Shown here one piece after another: positions 1 through 6,810 of a DNA stretch of 7,172 nt. Position 1 is the first letter of the stretch, and each line of letters begins with the position of its first letter. This stretch comes from Legionella genomosp. 1 (GTDB lineage Bacteria > Pseudomonadota > Gammaproteobacteria > Legionellales > Legionellaceae). The translations under genes were made by a program, and so were the position numbers. The stretch covers positions 1 to 7,172 of the forward strand of contig CAMDJY010000081.1 in assembly GCA_945901145.1 (NCBI GenBank), given 5' to 3'. A model generated the notes under the pieces. It worked only from the letters and a program-made list of their open reading frames with translations. It had not been told where the DNA came from and did not search any database.

Positions 1-21
1 AGACCTTGTTAAGATTTTTCT

Positions 22-1899
22 ATGCATAAAAAAAACATCATTTCCATTTTTCTTCTATTAGGGACTCTTGTTCAAGTTATCACTCTTTACTTATCAAAAT
101 CGACATGGTCAGATCTTTTTTTTGATTCAGATGCTCTCTATTTACCCGCGCTTTTTTCAGATTTAATTTCAAAACATGGACATATCTCACATTGGTTCTT
201 GACGCCCGCCCCCTATTTTTTTCCGGATTATCTGCTTTTTTCTGCAGCATACTGGACAGGTCATGGGGCCTACCAGCAAATTCTTGTATTTTCAATGCTA
301 CAAATTCTACTCACATTTCTATCGATTCAATTTCTTTTAAAACAAACGCATCAATCATTTGGGCTTGCTCAAAGTTCAATGATCATCATCATACTCGTTT
401 GGTTGGCTGAAAATGCAGGGCAGCCTTTTTCTGCTTTATTGATGAGTGCCTATCACTACGGTATTTTCATGACCTCAATTTTTTTTATTGGTCTGTTTTT
501 CAAATATAACAACTTGACCCAAAGCACAAAGCCTATTCATAAAAAATGTTTATTATTCATCTTATGCCTCCTGGCATTTTTATCCACACTCTCAGATGCT
601 TTATTTGTCACCCAACTGATGATTCCTTTTATAATCACAACGCTTTTAATTAAATCTATAAAAAATAAATGGATGATTTTAATACCAGCCATGTTCTCTT
701 TGCTCGGCTATTGGTCATATGATTGCATCGTAAAACATCCCACGCGATATTCGGCGCATATTGGATTTGACAAAATACAGACTCATCTCACAGAACTTTA
801 TTCTATTTTAAAAGGGCTGATGGTCAATCACCCATCCTATGGAGTCATCTTTATTCTTTATCTGAGTTTGATTTTGTATTTTTTTATTAGCCTAATAAAA
901 CAAAAATCAAGTCAATCTTACTCGAAAAACCTTGTTTGGCTGATTATATTTTCTGTTGTCTCTTCTGCAACAGTTCTCTGTATGCAATGTTTAATCACCA
1001 ACATTCATTTTGAATTAAGATATTTAATTTCATTGTTATGTTGGCCTGTTATTATTACCATACTACTGATAAGCCATTATTTACGACGATATGCTTTTAC
1101 AATAAACATACTACTGGCAACATGTGTGTTTTTATCTTTATTTGTGCAAACATACACATCAACCGCAAATCTTGGTATCAAATATAAGCTTTATGATAAA
1201 GACTTAGCATGTATTGATGATGCACTGAGCAAAAAGGGATTAACGAGTGGCATTGCCCAATATTGGGATGCCAAACATATTCAACTTTTTAGTCGACTTG
1301 ACCTGAATTTAGCGCAATATTCTGATAATTTAGACGAATTTCTTTGGATTACTTCTACTGATTTTTATAAAAATAACTATGATTTTGCGATTTCTATTGA
1401 AAAAGCTATCAAACCAACGATAAACACTAAAAAAATTGTGTCTTGTGGCAATTATATTCTTCATATTTATGGAAAAAATAAATTACAAGTTCATGAATTC
1501 GCAAGACCTGGTGAAAGCCTTCTATGGCAAGCATGTGAATTACCAACAAGCATTGGCTTTTACACAAAAAACTGTGAAACCAAAACCAAACCAGTGTCGC
1601 AATCAGGATACCTTTCTTTTGGACCATATCTGAGAATGCCATCTGGTCGATACCAATTTGAAATCACTTATTCGAGTCCAGACAAACCATCTGAAATCAT
1701 TGGCAAATGGGATATTGCCCTACCAAAAATCTTATTAACTCATGGTATTTTAAAAGGTTCTGATGGCTTGCAAACAAAAGTAAATGGCGAATTTTTCATT
1801 GATTCAAATATTAACCTGGAAAAAATTGAAATAAGAACGTTTACACATCAAGATAAACCCATGACATTGTTTTCAATAAAACTCACTCGAACTGCTTAA
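22..1899 (+). CDS. Polytopic membrane protein, GT-C-like glycosyltransferase candidate with C-terminal beta-rich domain
   Basis: A 625-residue inner-membrane protein. I see about ten hydrophobic segments, near residues 7-25, 86-106, 118-133, 138-160, 176-211 (probably two), 217-233, 274-292, 303-323, 333-353 and 357-377, followed by a soluble part of about 245 residues. The large loop after the first segment carries DSDALYLPALF (35-45) and PAPYFFPDYLL. The motif ELRYLISL (331-338) starts a late membrane segment. An acidic motif in the first loop and a late (R)Y motif are usual in GT-C transferases, which use polyprenyl-linked sugars at the periplasmic face. The end of the protein (about 530-622, GPYLRMPSGRYQF) looks like a beta-sandwich, perhaps sugar-binding. 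An in-frame stop at 10-12 rules out a longer N-terminus; no clear Shine-Dalgarno is visible. It lies 25 bases before the next gene, and the glycosyltransferase downstream supports a surface-glycan role. The membrane topology is well supported; the enzymatic role is inferred. Confidence 0.72.
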   Translation: MHKKNIISIFLLLGTLVQVITLYLSKSTWSDLFFDSDALYLPALFSDLISKHGHISHWFLTPAPYFFPDYLLFSAAYWTGHGAYQQILVFSMLQILLTFLSIQFLLKQTHQSFGLAQSSMIIIILVWLAENAGQPFSALLMSAYHYGIFMTSIFFIGLFFKYNNLTQSTKPIHKKCLLFILCLLAFLSTLSDALFVTQLMIPFIITTLLIKSIKNKWMILIPAMFSLLGYWSYDCIVKHPTRYSAHIGFDKIQTHLTELYSILKGLMVNHPSYGVIFILYLSLILYFFISLIKQKSSQSYSKNLVWLIIFSVVSSATVLCMQCLITNIHFELRYLISLLCWPVIITILLISHYLRRYAFTINILLATCVFLSLFVQTYTSTANLGIKYKLYDKDLACIDDALSKKGLTSGIAQYWDAKHIQLFSRLDLNLAQYSDNLDEFLWITSTDFYKNNYDFAISIEKAIKPTINTKKIVSCGNYILHIYGKNKLQVHEFARPGESLLWQACELPTSIGFYTKNCETKTKPVSQSGYLSFGPYLRMPSGRYQFEITYSSPDKPSEIIGKWDIALPKILLTHGILKGSDGLQTKVNGEFFIDSNINLEKIEIRTFTHQDKPMTLFSIKLTRTA

Positions 1900-1907
1900 T
1901 TTAAGCA
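1893..1907. repeat. Perfect 15-base palindrome over the stop codon of the membrane protein gene
   Basis: TGCTTAA, one T, then TTAAGCA: two 7-base arms around a single central base. The left arm contains the TAA stop codon (1897-1899). With almost no loop and no following T-tract it does not look like an intrinsic terminator. It could be a protein-binding site or chance in AT-rich DNA. Confidence 0.4.
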
Positions 1908-1924
1908 AACAACATTAAAAAATA

Positions 1925-2245
1925 ATGACATTTTTACAAGCTAACGCTATGATTCGGACCAATATTAAAACTCCGCACTCACACATCATGTCATTAATTG
2001 TAAAAACTAACATTAAACACCTTATTTTCCGCTTATATTTTAAAACATACACAGCTTTAAAACACACACCTAAATGGCAACAACGATTAGTTTATTTGGT
2101 TAGAAATTATCCTGGGTTTCAAAAACATCTTCAAGCACGCCAAGAACGAACGCTCATTTTTCCCTATATTCCTCAAAACCTAGATGATCTTTCCAGCGAA
2201 GCACGCATGATTTATCAAGCTTTCAAACAGGATCATATTTCATGA
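1925..2245 (+). CDS. Small hypothetical protein in the glycosyltransferase operon
   Basis: A 106-residue basic protein from the first ATG, which is not recognised as a named family. In-frame ATGs at 1949 and 1988 would give 98 and 85 residues. None has a good Shine-Dalgarno; the MSLIVKTNIKHL start at 1988 is plausible because the preceding residues look unstructured. There is no signal peptide or membrane segment. The C-terminal half (RLVYLVRNYPGFQKHL, then DLSSEARMIYQAFKQ) resembles, from memory, the tails of larger methyltransferase-type proteins encoded just before multidomain GT4 genes, so it may be a stand-alone version or remnant of such a tail. Its stop overlaps the next start (ATGA), so translation is probably coupled to the glycosyltransferase. 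I am confident it is a real gene from its position and coupling, but its function is unknown. Confidence 0.6.
   Translation: MTFLQANAMIRTNIKTPHSHIMSLIVKTNIKHLIFRLYFKTYTALKHTPKWQQRLVYLVRNYPGFQKHLQARQERTLIFPYIPQNLDDLSSEARMIYQAFKQDHIS
2229..2232 (+). promoter_or_regulatory. Ribosome binding site of the GT4 fusion gene
   Basis: AGGA lies nine bases before the ATG at 2242, inside the end of the preceding reading frame. Together with the ATGA overlap it fixes the start of the large glycosyltransferase gene and points to translational coupling. Confidence 0.55.
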
Positions 2246-5200
2246 GAATTGTTATTGATTTACAAGCCATTCAATCTGGAAGTCGATTACGTGGCATTGG
2301 CCGTTATGCTCTAGCTTTAACTGAAGCCTTGATCCGCCAGAAAGGTAATCATGAAATTATTTTAGTTTTATCAGGATTATTTCCAAAAACCATTTTACCT
2401 TTAAAAACTTTATTCAAAGCTCAAATTCCAGAGGAAAATATTTTTGTTTGGTATGCCCCTACGCCAATAGATCAGACGAGAGCACTCGATGTATGGTATG
2501 CCGATACAGCAAAAAAACTTCGAGAAGCATTTTTAGCAAATTTAAAGCCAGATATTGTTTTAATCACGAGTTTGTTCGAAGGCCACGAACATGAAGTGAT
2601 CACCAATATTGGCTGCTCTGACAGCAACGCAATCACCAGCATTGGTTATTTCGATACCACTATACCAACCGCAGTAATTTTATACGATCTCATTCCCCTG
2701 CTTTATCCCAAACTGTATTTAACTAATCCACAGTCGGCGACTTGGTATCAACAAAAGATTAAAAATTTAGAGAAAGCCGATCTCATTTTAGCGATTTCTG
2801 ATTCGGCAAAACATGAAGTCACGACAACAGGGCTTACCATCGATCCCAACATCATTGTGAATATTGGCTCTGCAGCCGAACAACATTTTCAAAAAATCAC
2901 TTTAAGTCAAGAAGTACAAACTGACTTTAAAAATCGTTACCAGCTCAAACAAGATTTTTTAATGTACACGGGTGGCATTGACCCACGAAAAAATATTGAA
3001 GGGCTCATTCGCAGTTTTGCACAGTTACCCAAAACCTTGAGCGACACACATCAACTGGCTATTGTTTGTCAAATTAATCCCCATGAACGCGAATGTCTCA
3101 TGAAGCTAATTAGAGCTCAGGGATTATCACCGGAACAAGTCATCATCACCGGCTATGTTCCGGAAGAGGATTTAGTTATCTTCTATAATTTATGTAAAGT
3201 GTTTATTTTCCCTTCCTGGCATGAAGGCTTTGGTTTACCAATTTTAGAAGCCATGATGTGTGGTGCACCCGTTATTGGCTCCAATACATCTAGTATACCC
3301 GAAGTAATAGGCCGAGAAGATGCTCTATTTGACCCGTATGAAGATGATGCAATTACAGAAAAACTTACAATGATTTTAACCAATGAAACGTTTCGAAACT
3401 CTATGATAGAGCATGGAAAAATTCAAGCGCAGCAATTTTCATGGGATAAAACAGCACGCAAAGCCCTGGATGCATTTACAGCATTTCAGCAAAACAAAAA
3501 TAAGACCATACAAAGTTCTGACAACCGACCAAAATTAGCGTATATCTCCCCAATTCCTCCGGAAAAATCAGGCATTGCTCAATACAGTGCAACGCTCATT
3601 CCTGCTTTAAGTACTTATTATGACATCGATATCATTACCACAACGACAACAGATTTACCACCTGAATTAAAACCCTATTGTGTCAAACGCAATGTTGCAT
3701 GGCTTAAAACTCATAGACAAAATTATCAACGCATTCTCTATCACATGGGCAACTCCACATTTCATACGCATATGCTTGAATTATTAAACAGTATCCCAGG
3801 TATTGTTGTCTTACATGACTTTTATCTCAGTGATATTCTCCGACACTTAGAGTTCACGCAAAAAAATGTTTTTATATGGTCTGAAGCGCTTTACTATGCG
3901 CATGGCTACCATGCACTCAAAGAACGCTATCAAGCAAATACAGAACACGTCAAATCTTATTATCCATCTAACAAAAAAATCACTGATCAAGCCATGGGCA
4001 TGATTGTACATTCACAAGAAGCTCTAGATCTTGGGGAACAATGGCTCGGGACATCTGCCACAAAATCATGGTTTCATGTACCGTCTTTACAAACATTAGG
4101 CATAATCAGTCAACATTCAGCACGTGAACGTTTAAAATTAGATGAATCTAATTTCGTCGTGTGTAGTTTCGGTTATCTTGCATCAAGCAAACTAAATCAT
4201 ATGCTATTAAAAGCTTGGCACGCGTCCATGCTCATGCACGAGACGCAAAGCCTGTTAATTTTTGTCGGGGAGGCTGGCGGCGAATATGGCGCTGCACTCG
4301 TTGATTATATTAAAAACAACAAACTTGAAGATCGTGTTTTAATTACCGGCTGGGTCGACGATACACAATTTAGAGATTACTTAGCTGCTGCTGATTTAAG
4401 TGTTCAATTGCGTACCGGCTCGCGTGGAGAAACATCTGCAGCTGTTTTAGCTTGTATGGCTTATGGGATACCAACCATTGTGAATGCCCATGGCACCATG
4501 AAAGAACTGCCTAAAGAGGCCGTTTGGATGCTTAATGATGATTTTCAACAGCAAGATTTAGTTGAAGCGTTAAATACCTTATTTCAAAATCCAGATCAAC
4601 GTTTTCAACTCAGCAAACAAGCAACAACAATTATTCAACAACAACATACGCCAGAAATTTGTGCACGTCATTATTATGATGCCATCGAAGCCAGTTATGC
4701 AAACCAAAGGATCAATCATGCTCTTTTAAAGGCAATTAAACCCCCTATTCATGTGAAAGATTTACTACTATTATCAGAATCCATCAGCATGAATAATCTA
4801 ACTACCCCAGGCATTAAACAACTATTTATTGATGTGTCGCACTGGAATGCACATCAAAAAGATGATCCGTACAAACACGATTTGCTAGAAAAATTAATTC
4901 ACAACCCACCCCAAGGCTATCGCATCGAACCAATTTACACGCATCAAGTGAACCAATTCTATCGATACGCGCGGAGATTTATGTTAAAAAAATTATCTTG
5001 CCCAGAACATATTCTAAAAGATGAGATTATCTCCATCCAACCTGGTGATTGTTACCTCACACTCTCAACAAACCAACCATACAACAACCATCAACGAGAC
5101 TATCTTGCCTACATGCAACGTCGGGGGGTCGAGCTTTATTTTGCAAAACAACAGGCATCTTCATCACCCCACCCCACCACAACTTTAGAACACTATCTTC

Positions 5201-5259
5201 GAGAACAACTACCCAATTTAGCTTGGCACCGTCAAGTTACAGAAATAGAATTATCGTAA
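2242..5259 (+). CDS. Multidomain family-4 glycosyltransferase (two GT4 domains plus partial third)
   Basis: A 1005-residue cytoplasmic protein of GT-B fold. Domain 1 (about 1-415) opens with IDLQAIQSGSRLRGIGRYA, has a Rossmann-linking YDLIPL (148-153), the GGIDPRKN donor-site start (244-251) and an intact EX7E motif in EGFGLPILE (E328, E336). Domain 2 (about 431-817) opens with AYISPIPPEKSGIAQYS and has FGYLASSK (643-650) and ITGWVDD (701-707). At the EX7E position it reads RGETSAAVLACMAYG, with Ala737 where the second Glu would fall. Residues about 857-1005 resemble only the N-terminal half of a third GT4 domain. GT4 proteins of this type transfer nucleotide-activated sugars such as mannose or rhamnose to lipid-linked O-antigen or capsule chains. 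The donor here is unknown. The start is set by the ATGA overlap and AGGA. The family call is firm; pathway and substrate are inferred. Confidence 0.9.
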   Translation: MRIVIDLQAIQSGSRLRGIGRYALALTEALIRQKGNHEIILVLSGLFPKTILPLKTLFKAQIPEENIFVWYAPTPIDQTRALDVWYADTAKKLREAFLANLKPDIVLITSLFEGHEHEVITNIGCSDSNAITSIGYFDTTIPTAVILYDLIPLLYPKLYLTNPQSATWYQQKIKNLEKADLILAISDSAKHEVTTTGLTIDPNIIVNIGSAAEQHFQKITLSQEVQTDFKNRYQLKQDFLMYTGGIDPRKNIEGLIRSFAQLPKTLSDTHQLAIVCQINPHERECLMKLIRAQGLSPEQVIITGYVPEEDLVIFYNLCKVFIFPSWHEGFGLPILEAMMCGAPVIGSNTSSIPEVIGREDALFDPYEDDAITEKLTMILTNETFRNSMIEHGKIQAQQFSWDKTARKALDAFTAFQQNKNKTIQSSDNRPKLAYISPIPPEKSGIAQYSATLIPALSTYYDIDIITTTTTDLPPELKPYCVKRNVAWLKTHRQNYQRILYHMGNSTFHTHMLELLNSIPGIVVLHDFYLSDILRHLEFTQKNVFIWSEALYYAHGYHALKERYQANTEHVKSYYPSNKKITDQAMGMIVHSQEALDLGEQWLGTSATKSWFHVPSLQTLGIISQHSARERLKLDESNFVVCSFGYLASSKLNHMLLKAWHASMLMHETQSLLIFVGEAGGEYGAALVDYIKNNKLEDRVLITGWVDDTQFRDYLAAADLSVQLRTGSRGETSAAVLACMAYGIPTIVNAHGTMKELPKEAVWMLNDDFQQQDLVEALNTLFQNPDQRFQLSKQATTIIQQQHTPEICARHYYDAIEASYANQRINHALLKAIKPPIHVKDLLLLSESISMNNLTTPGIKQLFIDVSHWNAHQKDDPYKHDLLEKLIHNPPQGYRIEPIYTHQVNQFYRYARRFMLKKLSCPEHILKDEIISIQPGDCYLTLSTNQPYNNHQRDYLAYMQRRGVELYFAKQQASSSPHPTTTLEHYLREQLPNLAWHRQVTEIELS
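4810..5259 (+). other. Truncated third GT4-like N-terminal domain within the fusion
   Basis: Residues 857-1005 of the fusion begin GIKQLFIDVSHW, continue with NPPQGYRIEPIYT and YRYARRFMLKKL, then IQPGDCYLTL and MQRRGVELYF. From memory, this order matches the start of the third domain of longer rhamnan/mannan-type GT4 fusions, where a GIQRV glycine loop and a full second Rossmann half follow. Here the stretch corresponding to the glycine loop reads KDDPYKHDLL, and the protein ends in a low-complexity tail (ASSSPHPTTT) without any donor-site motif. It is probably non-catalytic: a remnant or a structural cap. Confidence 0.55.
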
Positions 5260-5287
5260 TGCCTCAGTAAATGGTGGACGATATGAC
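5260..5287. other. Convergent intergenic gap, 28 bases
   Basis: This is the space between the stop of the glycosyltransferase gene (+) and the stop of the downstream phosphatase gene (-). TATCGT (5252-5257) and ACGATA can pair across it as six base pairs with a loop of about 20 bases, but no T-tract follows on either strand. I do not call a terminator. Confidence 0.4.
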
Positions 5288-5899
5288 TTATCTATAATTT
5301 GACGTGCTATGAGTATTCTGTTGTATTAATCTTCTAGATTGTAAAATCTCATCATATTCACATAAACTTCTAATCTGACTATCACTCTCAACGATACCTT
5401 CATTACCTGGTATTTTTCTAAGATAGACCAAAGCATCGTAAACATTACCTGTACATTTTTCAGATAAACTATCTAGTCTTTTTTTATGTTTATTTTCATC
5501 ACAAAAAGATTCTGATAGCAATGACATCTCAATTAACTTCAAGGCAACAAGCACAGTGCCAGTTCTTCCCATACCGCCGTGACAATGAATTGCAATTTTT
5601 TTACCAAGATGGGCTTGCCTCAGAAATTCTTCATACACTCTATCGTATAACTCAAAAGAAGGCGCAGTAAAGTCAGGAATAGATACATCACGATATTCTA
5701 TGCCAACTTGTTCAGCAAGTGTTGAAAAATTAGGTGCTGCTTCAAGTCCAAAAATCACAGACACATCTTTTTCCTGCAGATATCGAAACACATTTAAAGG
5801 GTTTTGACCCCAAAGACGAGGATGTGCTAGCGCTACTACAGAAAAAACCGTCTCATCAGGTAATACAAAAGGTGTTTCGCGATACTCTCTTGGTTTCAT
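5288..5899 (-). CDS. Cys-based protein tyrosine / dual-specificity phosphatase (downstream copy)
   Basis: A 203-residue soluble protein with a complete CX5R active site, HCHGGMGRTGT: nucleophile Cys106, phosphate-binding Arg112 and Thr113 after it. Asp76 in PDFTAPS lies 30 residues before the Cys and fits the general acid of dual-specificity phosphatases. The N-terminal part (MKPREYRETPF, VFSVVALAHP, VIFGLEAAPNF) and the closing DALVYLRKI ... IVESDSQIRSLCEYDEIL follow the small DSP fold. The enzyme would hydrolyse phosphotyrosine, phosphoserine/threonine or a non-protein phosphate; which one cannot be told. There is no signal peptide or membrane segment. The ATG start is decided by GGAGGTG eight bases upstream. 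It lies 19 bases after its paralogue and is most likely co-transcribed with it. Secretion into a host cell is possible in an intracellular bacterium but nothing here proves it. Confidence 0.85.
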   Translation of the reverse strand: MKPREYRETPFVLPDETVFSVVALAHPRLWGQNPLNVFRYLQEKDVSVIFGLEAAPNFSTLAEQVGIEYRDVSIPDFTAPSFELYDRVYEEFLRQAHLGKKIAIHCHGGMGRTGTVLVALKLIEMSLLSESFCDENKHKKRLDSLSEKCTGNVYDALVYLRKIPGNEGIVESDSQIRSLCEYDEILQSRRLIQQNTHSTSNYR

Positions 5900-5907
5900 T
5901 ATATTAA

Positions 5908-5914
5908 CACCTCC
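5908..5914 (-). promoter_or_regulatory. Strong Shine-Dalgarno for the downstream phosphatase
   Basis: On the minus strand GGAGGTG stands eight bases before the ATG at 5899, a 7-base match to the anti-Shine-Dalgarno. It begins five bases after the upstream stop codon, so the second gene can be translated efficiently from the shared transcript. Confidence 0.8.
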
Positions 5915-5918
5915 ATAT

Positions 5919-6737
5919 TTAATCTAACTTCGATATATTACTTGAATATTCTTCTGAGGGTTCTATCTTTGTTGTGTCTTCTGATTTCTTTATTTCAATT
6001 AACGCATCCTTAAATTTGTCACTCATAATAAGATCATTTTCTTGATGCTCAGATGGAGTATTTTGACAATCAATACCCATTTGCTGCTTAATTTCCTGCT
6101 TAATGACATTTTCATACACAAGCAAAGCATTGATATCATTTATCGTCTCTACTGAGTGACTACCATTTTCAGATTTAGAATTACCTGATGAGACAACCCG
6201 TTCCGCTCTCGTTTTTTCAACAGCTTGTTTGACAAAAAGAGAGCATGGAACTGCTATCGTCTCCATGCTAGGAGTTACAGAGGAATTAATTTTCTGTTCT
6301 TGATCAAGCACAGCAGGATCTTCTTTCGCAGCTTTTTCAATAATTTCTCGCAATTTAAGACTCGCTATCGCAGTGCCACTACGACCATCACCTGCACCAC
6401 AATGAATAGTGATTTTTTTTCCTTCTTCTGTCGCTTTTTTTACTTGTTGGTATAATTGACTGTATGTCTCCGGTGGTGCTTGAGTAAAATCTTTAATAGG
6501 AAGGTGATAATATTCTAACCCATATTTTTTAGCAAGCTCCGTATAGTCGGTCTCTCTTAGGCCAACTATCACTCCACCAGCTGCAGAGACACTCTGCAAA
6601 CGAACATATTCCATAGCGCCAGCAGGCTGACGACTATCAGGAGCAGCCATTGCAGCTACATAAATTTCTTGACCAAACAAATTCAAACGGTGTTCTCTAT
6701 AATTGACAGGAACTCTTGGAGTGACTTTATCTTCCAT
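5919..6737 (-). CDS. Cys-based protein tyrosine / dual-specificity phosphatase with C-terminal tail (upstream copy)
   Basis: A 272-residue soluble protein. The active site HCGAGDGRSGTA holds Cys113 and Arg119; the likely general acid is Asp83 in IKDFTQAPPE, 30 residues before the Cys. This is the same spacing as in the downstream copy, and YRE, GLEYYHLPI, GKKITIHC and LKLREI also match it. After the catalytic core, a charged linker precedes AVEKTRAER and SVETINDINALLVYENVI, which mirror the closing helices of the paralogue. A 15-residue Ser/Asn/Gly-rich insert separates them. The last 55 or so residues are polar and acidic, ending EPSEEYSSNISKLD. I place the start at ATG 6737, because GGTG sits six bases before it. 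A TTG at 6749 in the same frame would add four residues and has no binding site. First gene of the operon. Substrate unknown. Confidence 0.82.
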   Translation of the reverse strand: MEDKVTPRVPVNYREHRLNLFGQEIYVAAMAAPDSRQPAGAMEYVRLQSVSAAGGVIVGLRETDYTELAKKYGLEYYHLPIKDFTQAPPETYSQLYQQVKKATEEGKKITIHCGAGDGRSGTAIASLKLREIIEKAAKEDPAVLDQEQKINSSVTPSMETIAVPCSLFVKQAVEKTRAERVVSSGNSKSENGSHSVETINDINALLVYENVIKQEIKQQMGIDCQNTPSEHQENDLIMSDKFKDALIEIKKSEDTTKIEPSEEYSSNISKLD

Positions 6738-6758
6738 AATAAGCACCAAATTAAGTTC

Positions 6759-6770
6759 ATTATGAATAAT
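6759..6770. repeat. AT-rich inverted repeat overlapping the predicted transcription start
   Basis: ATTAT, two bases, ATAAT: a 12-base inverted repeat just downstream of the -10 hexamer of the phosphatase operon. Its position would suit an operator, but its composition makes chance likely. Confidence 0.25.
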
Positions 6771-6798
6771 TAATAGACCAAAAAAGAAGTTCTGTCAA
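6770..6798 (-). promoter_or_regulatory. Sigma-70-type promoter of the phosphatase operon
   Basis: On the minus strand a perfect TTGACA (-35, 6798-6793) is followed by exactly 17 bases and TATTAA (-10, 6775-6770, four of six matches). Transcription would begin near 6763, giving a leader of about 26 bases before the ATG at 6737. It lies directly behind the murA stop codon, so the phosphatase genes probably do not depend on murA read-through. Confidence 0.65.
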
Positions 6799-6805
6799 AA
6801 AAAAA
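6797..6805 (-). other. T9 tract directly after murA
   Basis: Nine T residues follow the murA stop codon on the minus strand after a GGC, and the last two form the start of the TTGACA hexamer. A T-tract here suggests a transcript end, but I find no GC-rich hairpin before it, so an intrinsic terminator is not supported. It may instead act as an A/T-tract promoter element. Confidence 0.35.
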
Positions 6806-6810
6806 GCCTA

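Noticed and set aside
1..12. End of an upstream gene (codons AGA CCT TGT TAA)
   Set aside because: Only three codons before the stop are visible, which is too little to call a gene; the stop is useful only to limit the start of the membrane protein.
5049..5270. Alternative-frame reading near the end of the GT4 gene as a frameshifted continuation
   Set aside because: Its translation shows no glycosyltransferase motif and lies wholly over the coding frame, so it does not restore the missing third domain.
5252..5282. Terminator hairpin between the convergent glycosyltransferase and phosphatase genes
   Set aside because: Six A/T-rich base pairs with a loop of about 20 bases and no T-tract on either strand.
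6225..6455. Plus-strand reading opposite the upstream phosphatase
   Set aside because: It is antisense to a frame with a complete catalytic motif; its Phe-rich composition reflects Lys/Glu codons on the other strand.
6738..6749. TTG start giving a four-residue longer upstream phosphatase
   Set aside because: No binding site precedes TTG 6749, whereas ATG 6737 has GGTG six bases upstream; the extra residues (MVLI) show no match to the paralogue.
6747..6755. CTTAATTTG as a PmrA-type box (cTTAATatT) for a Legionella-like effector gene
   Set aside because: Only seven of nine matches, it lies downstream of the predicted -10, and the DNA is AT-rich. Chance is the simpler explanation.
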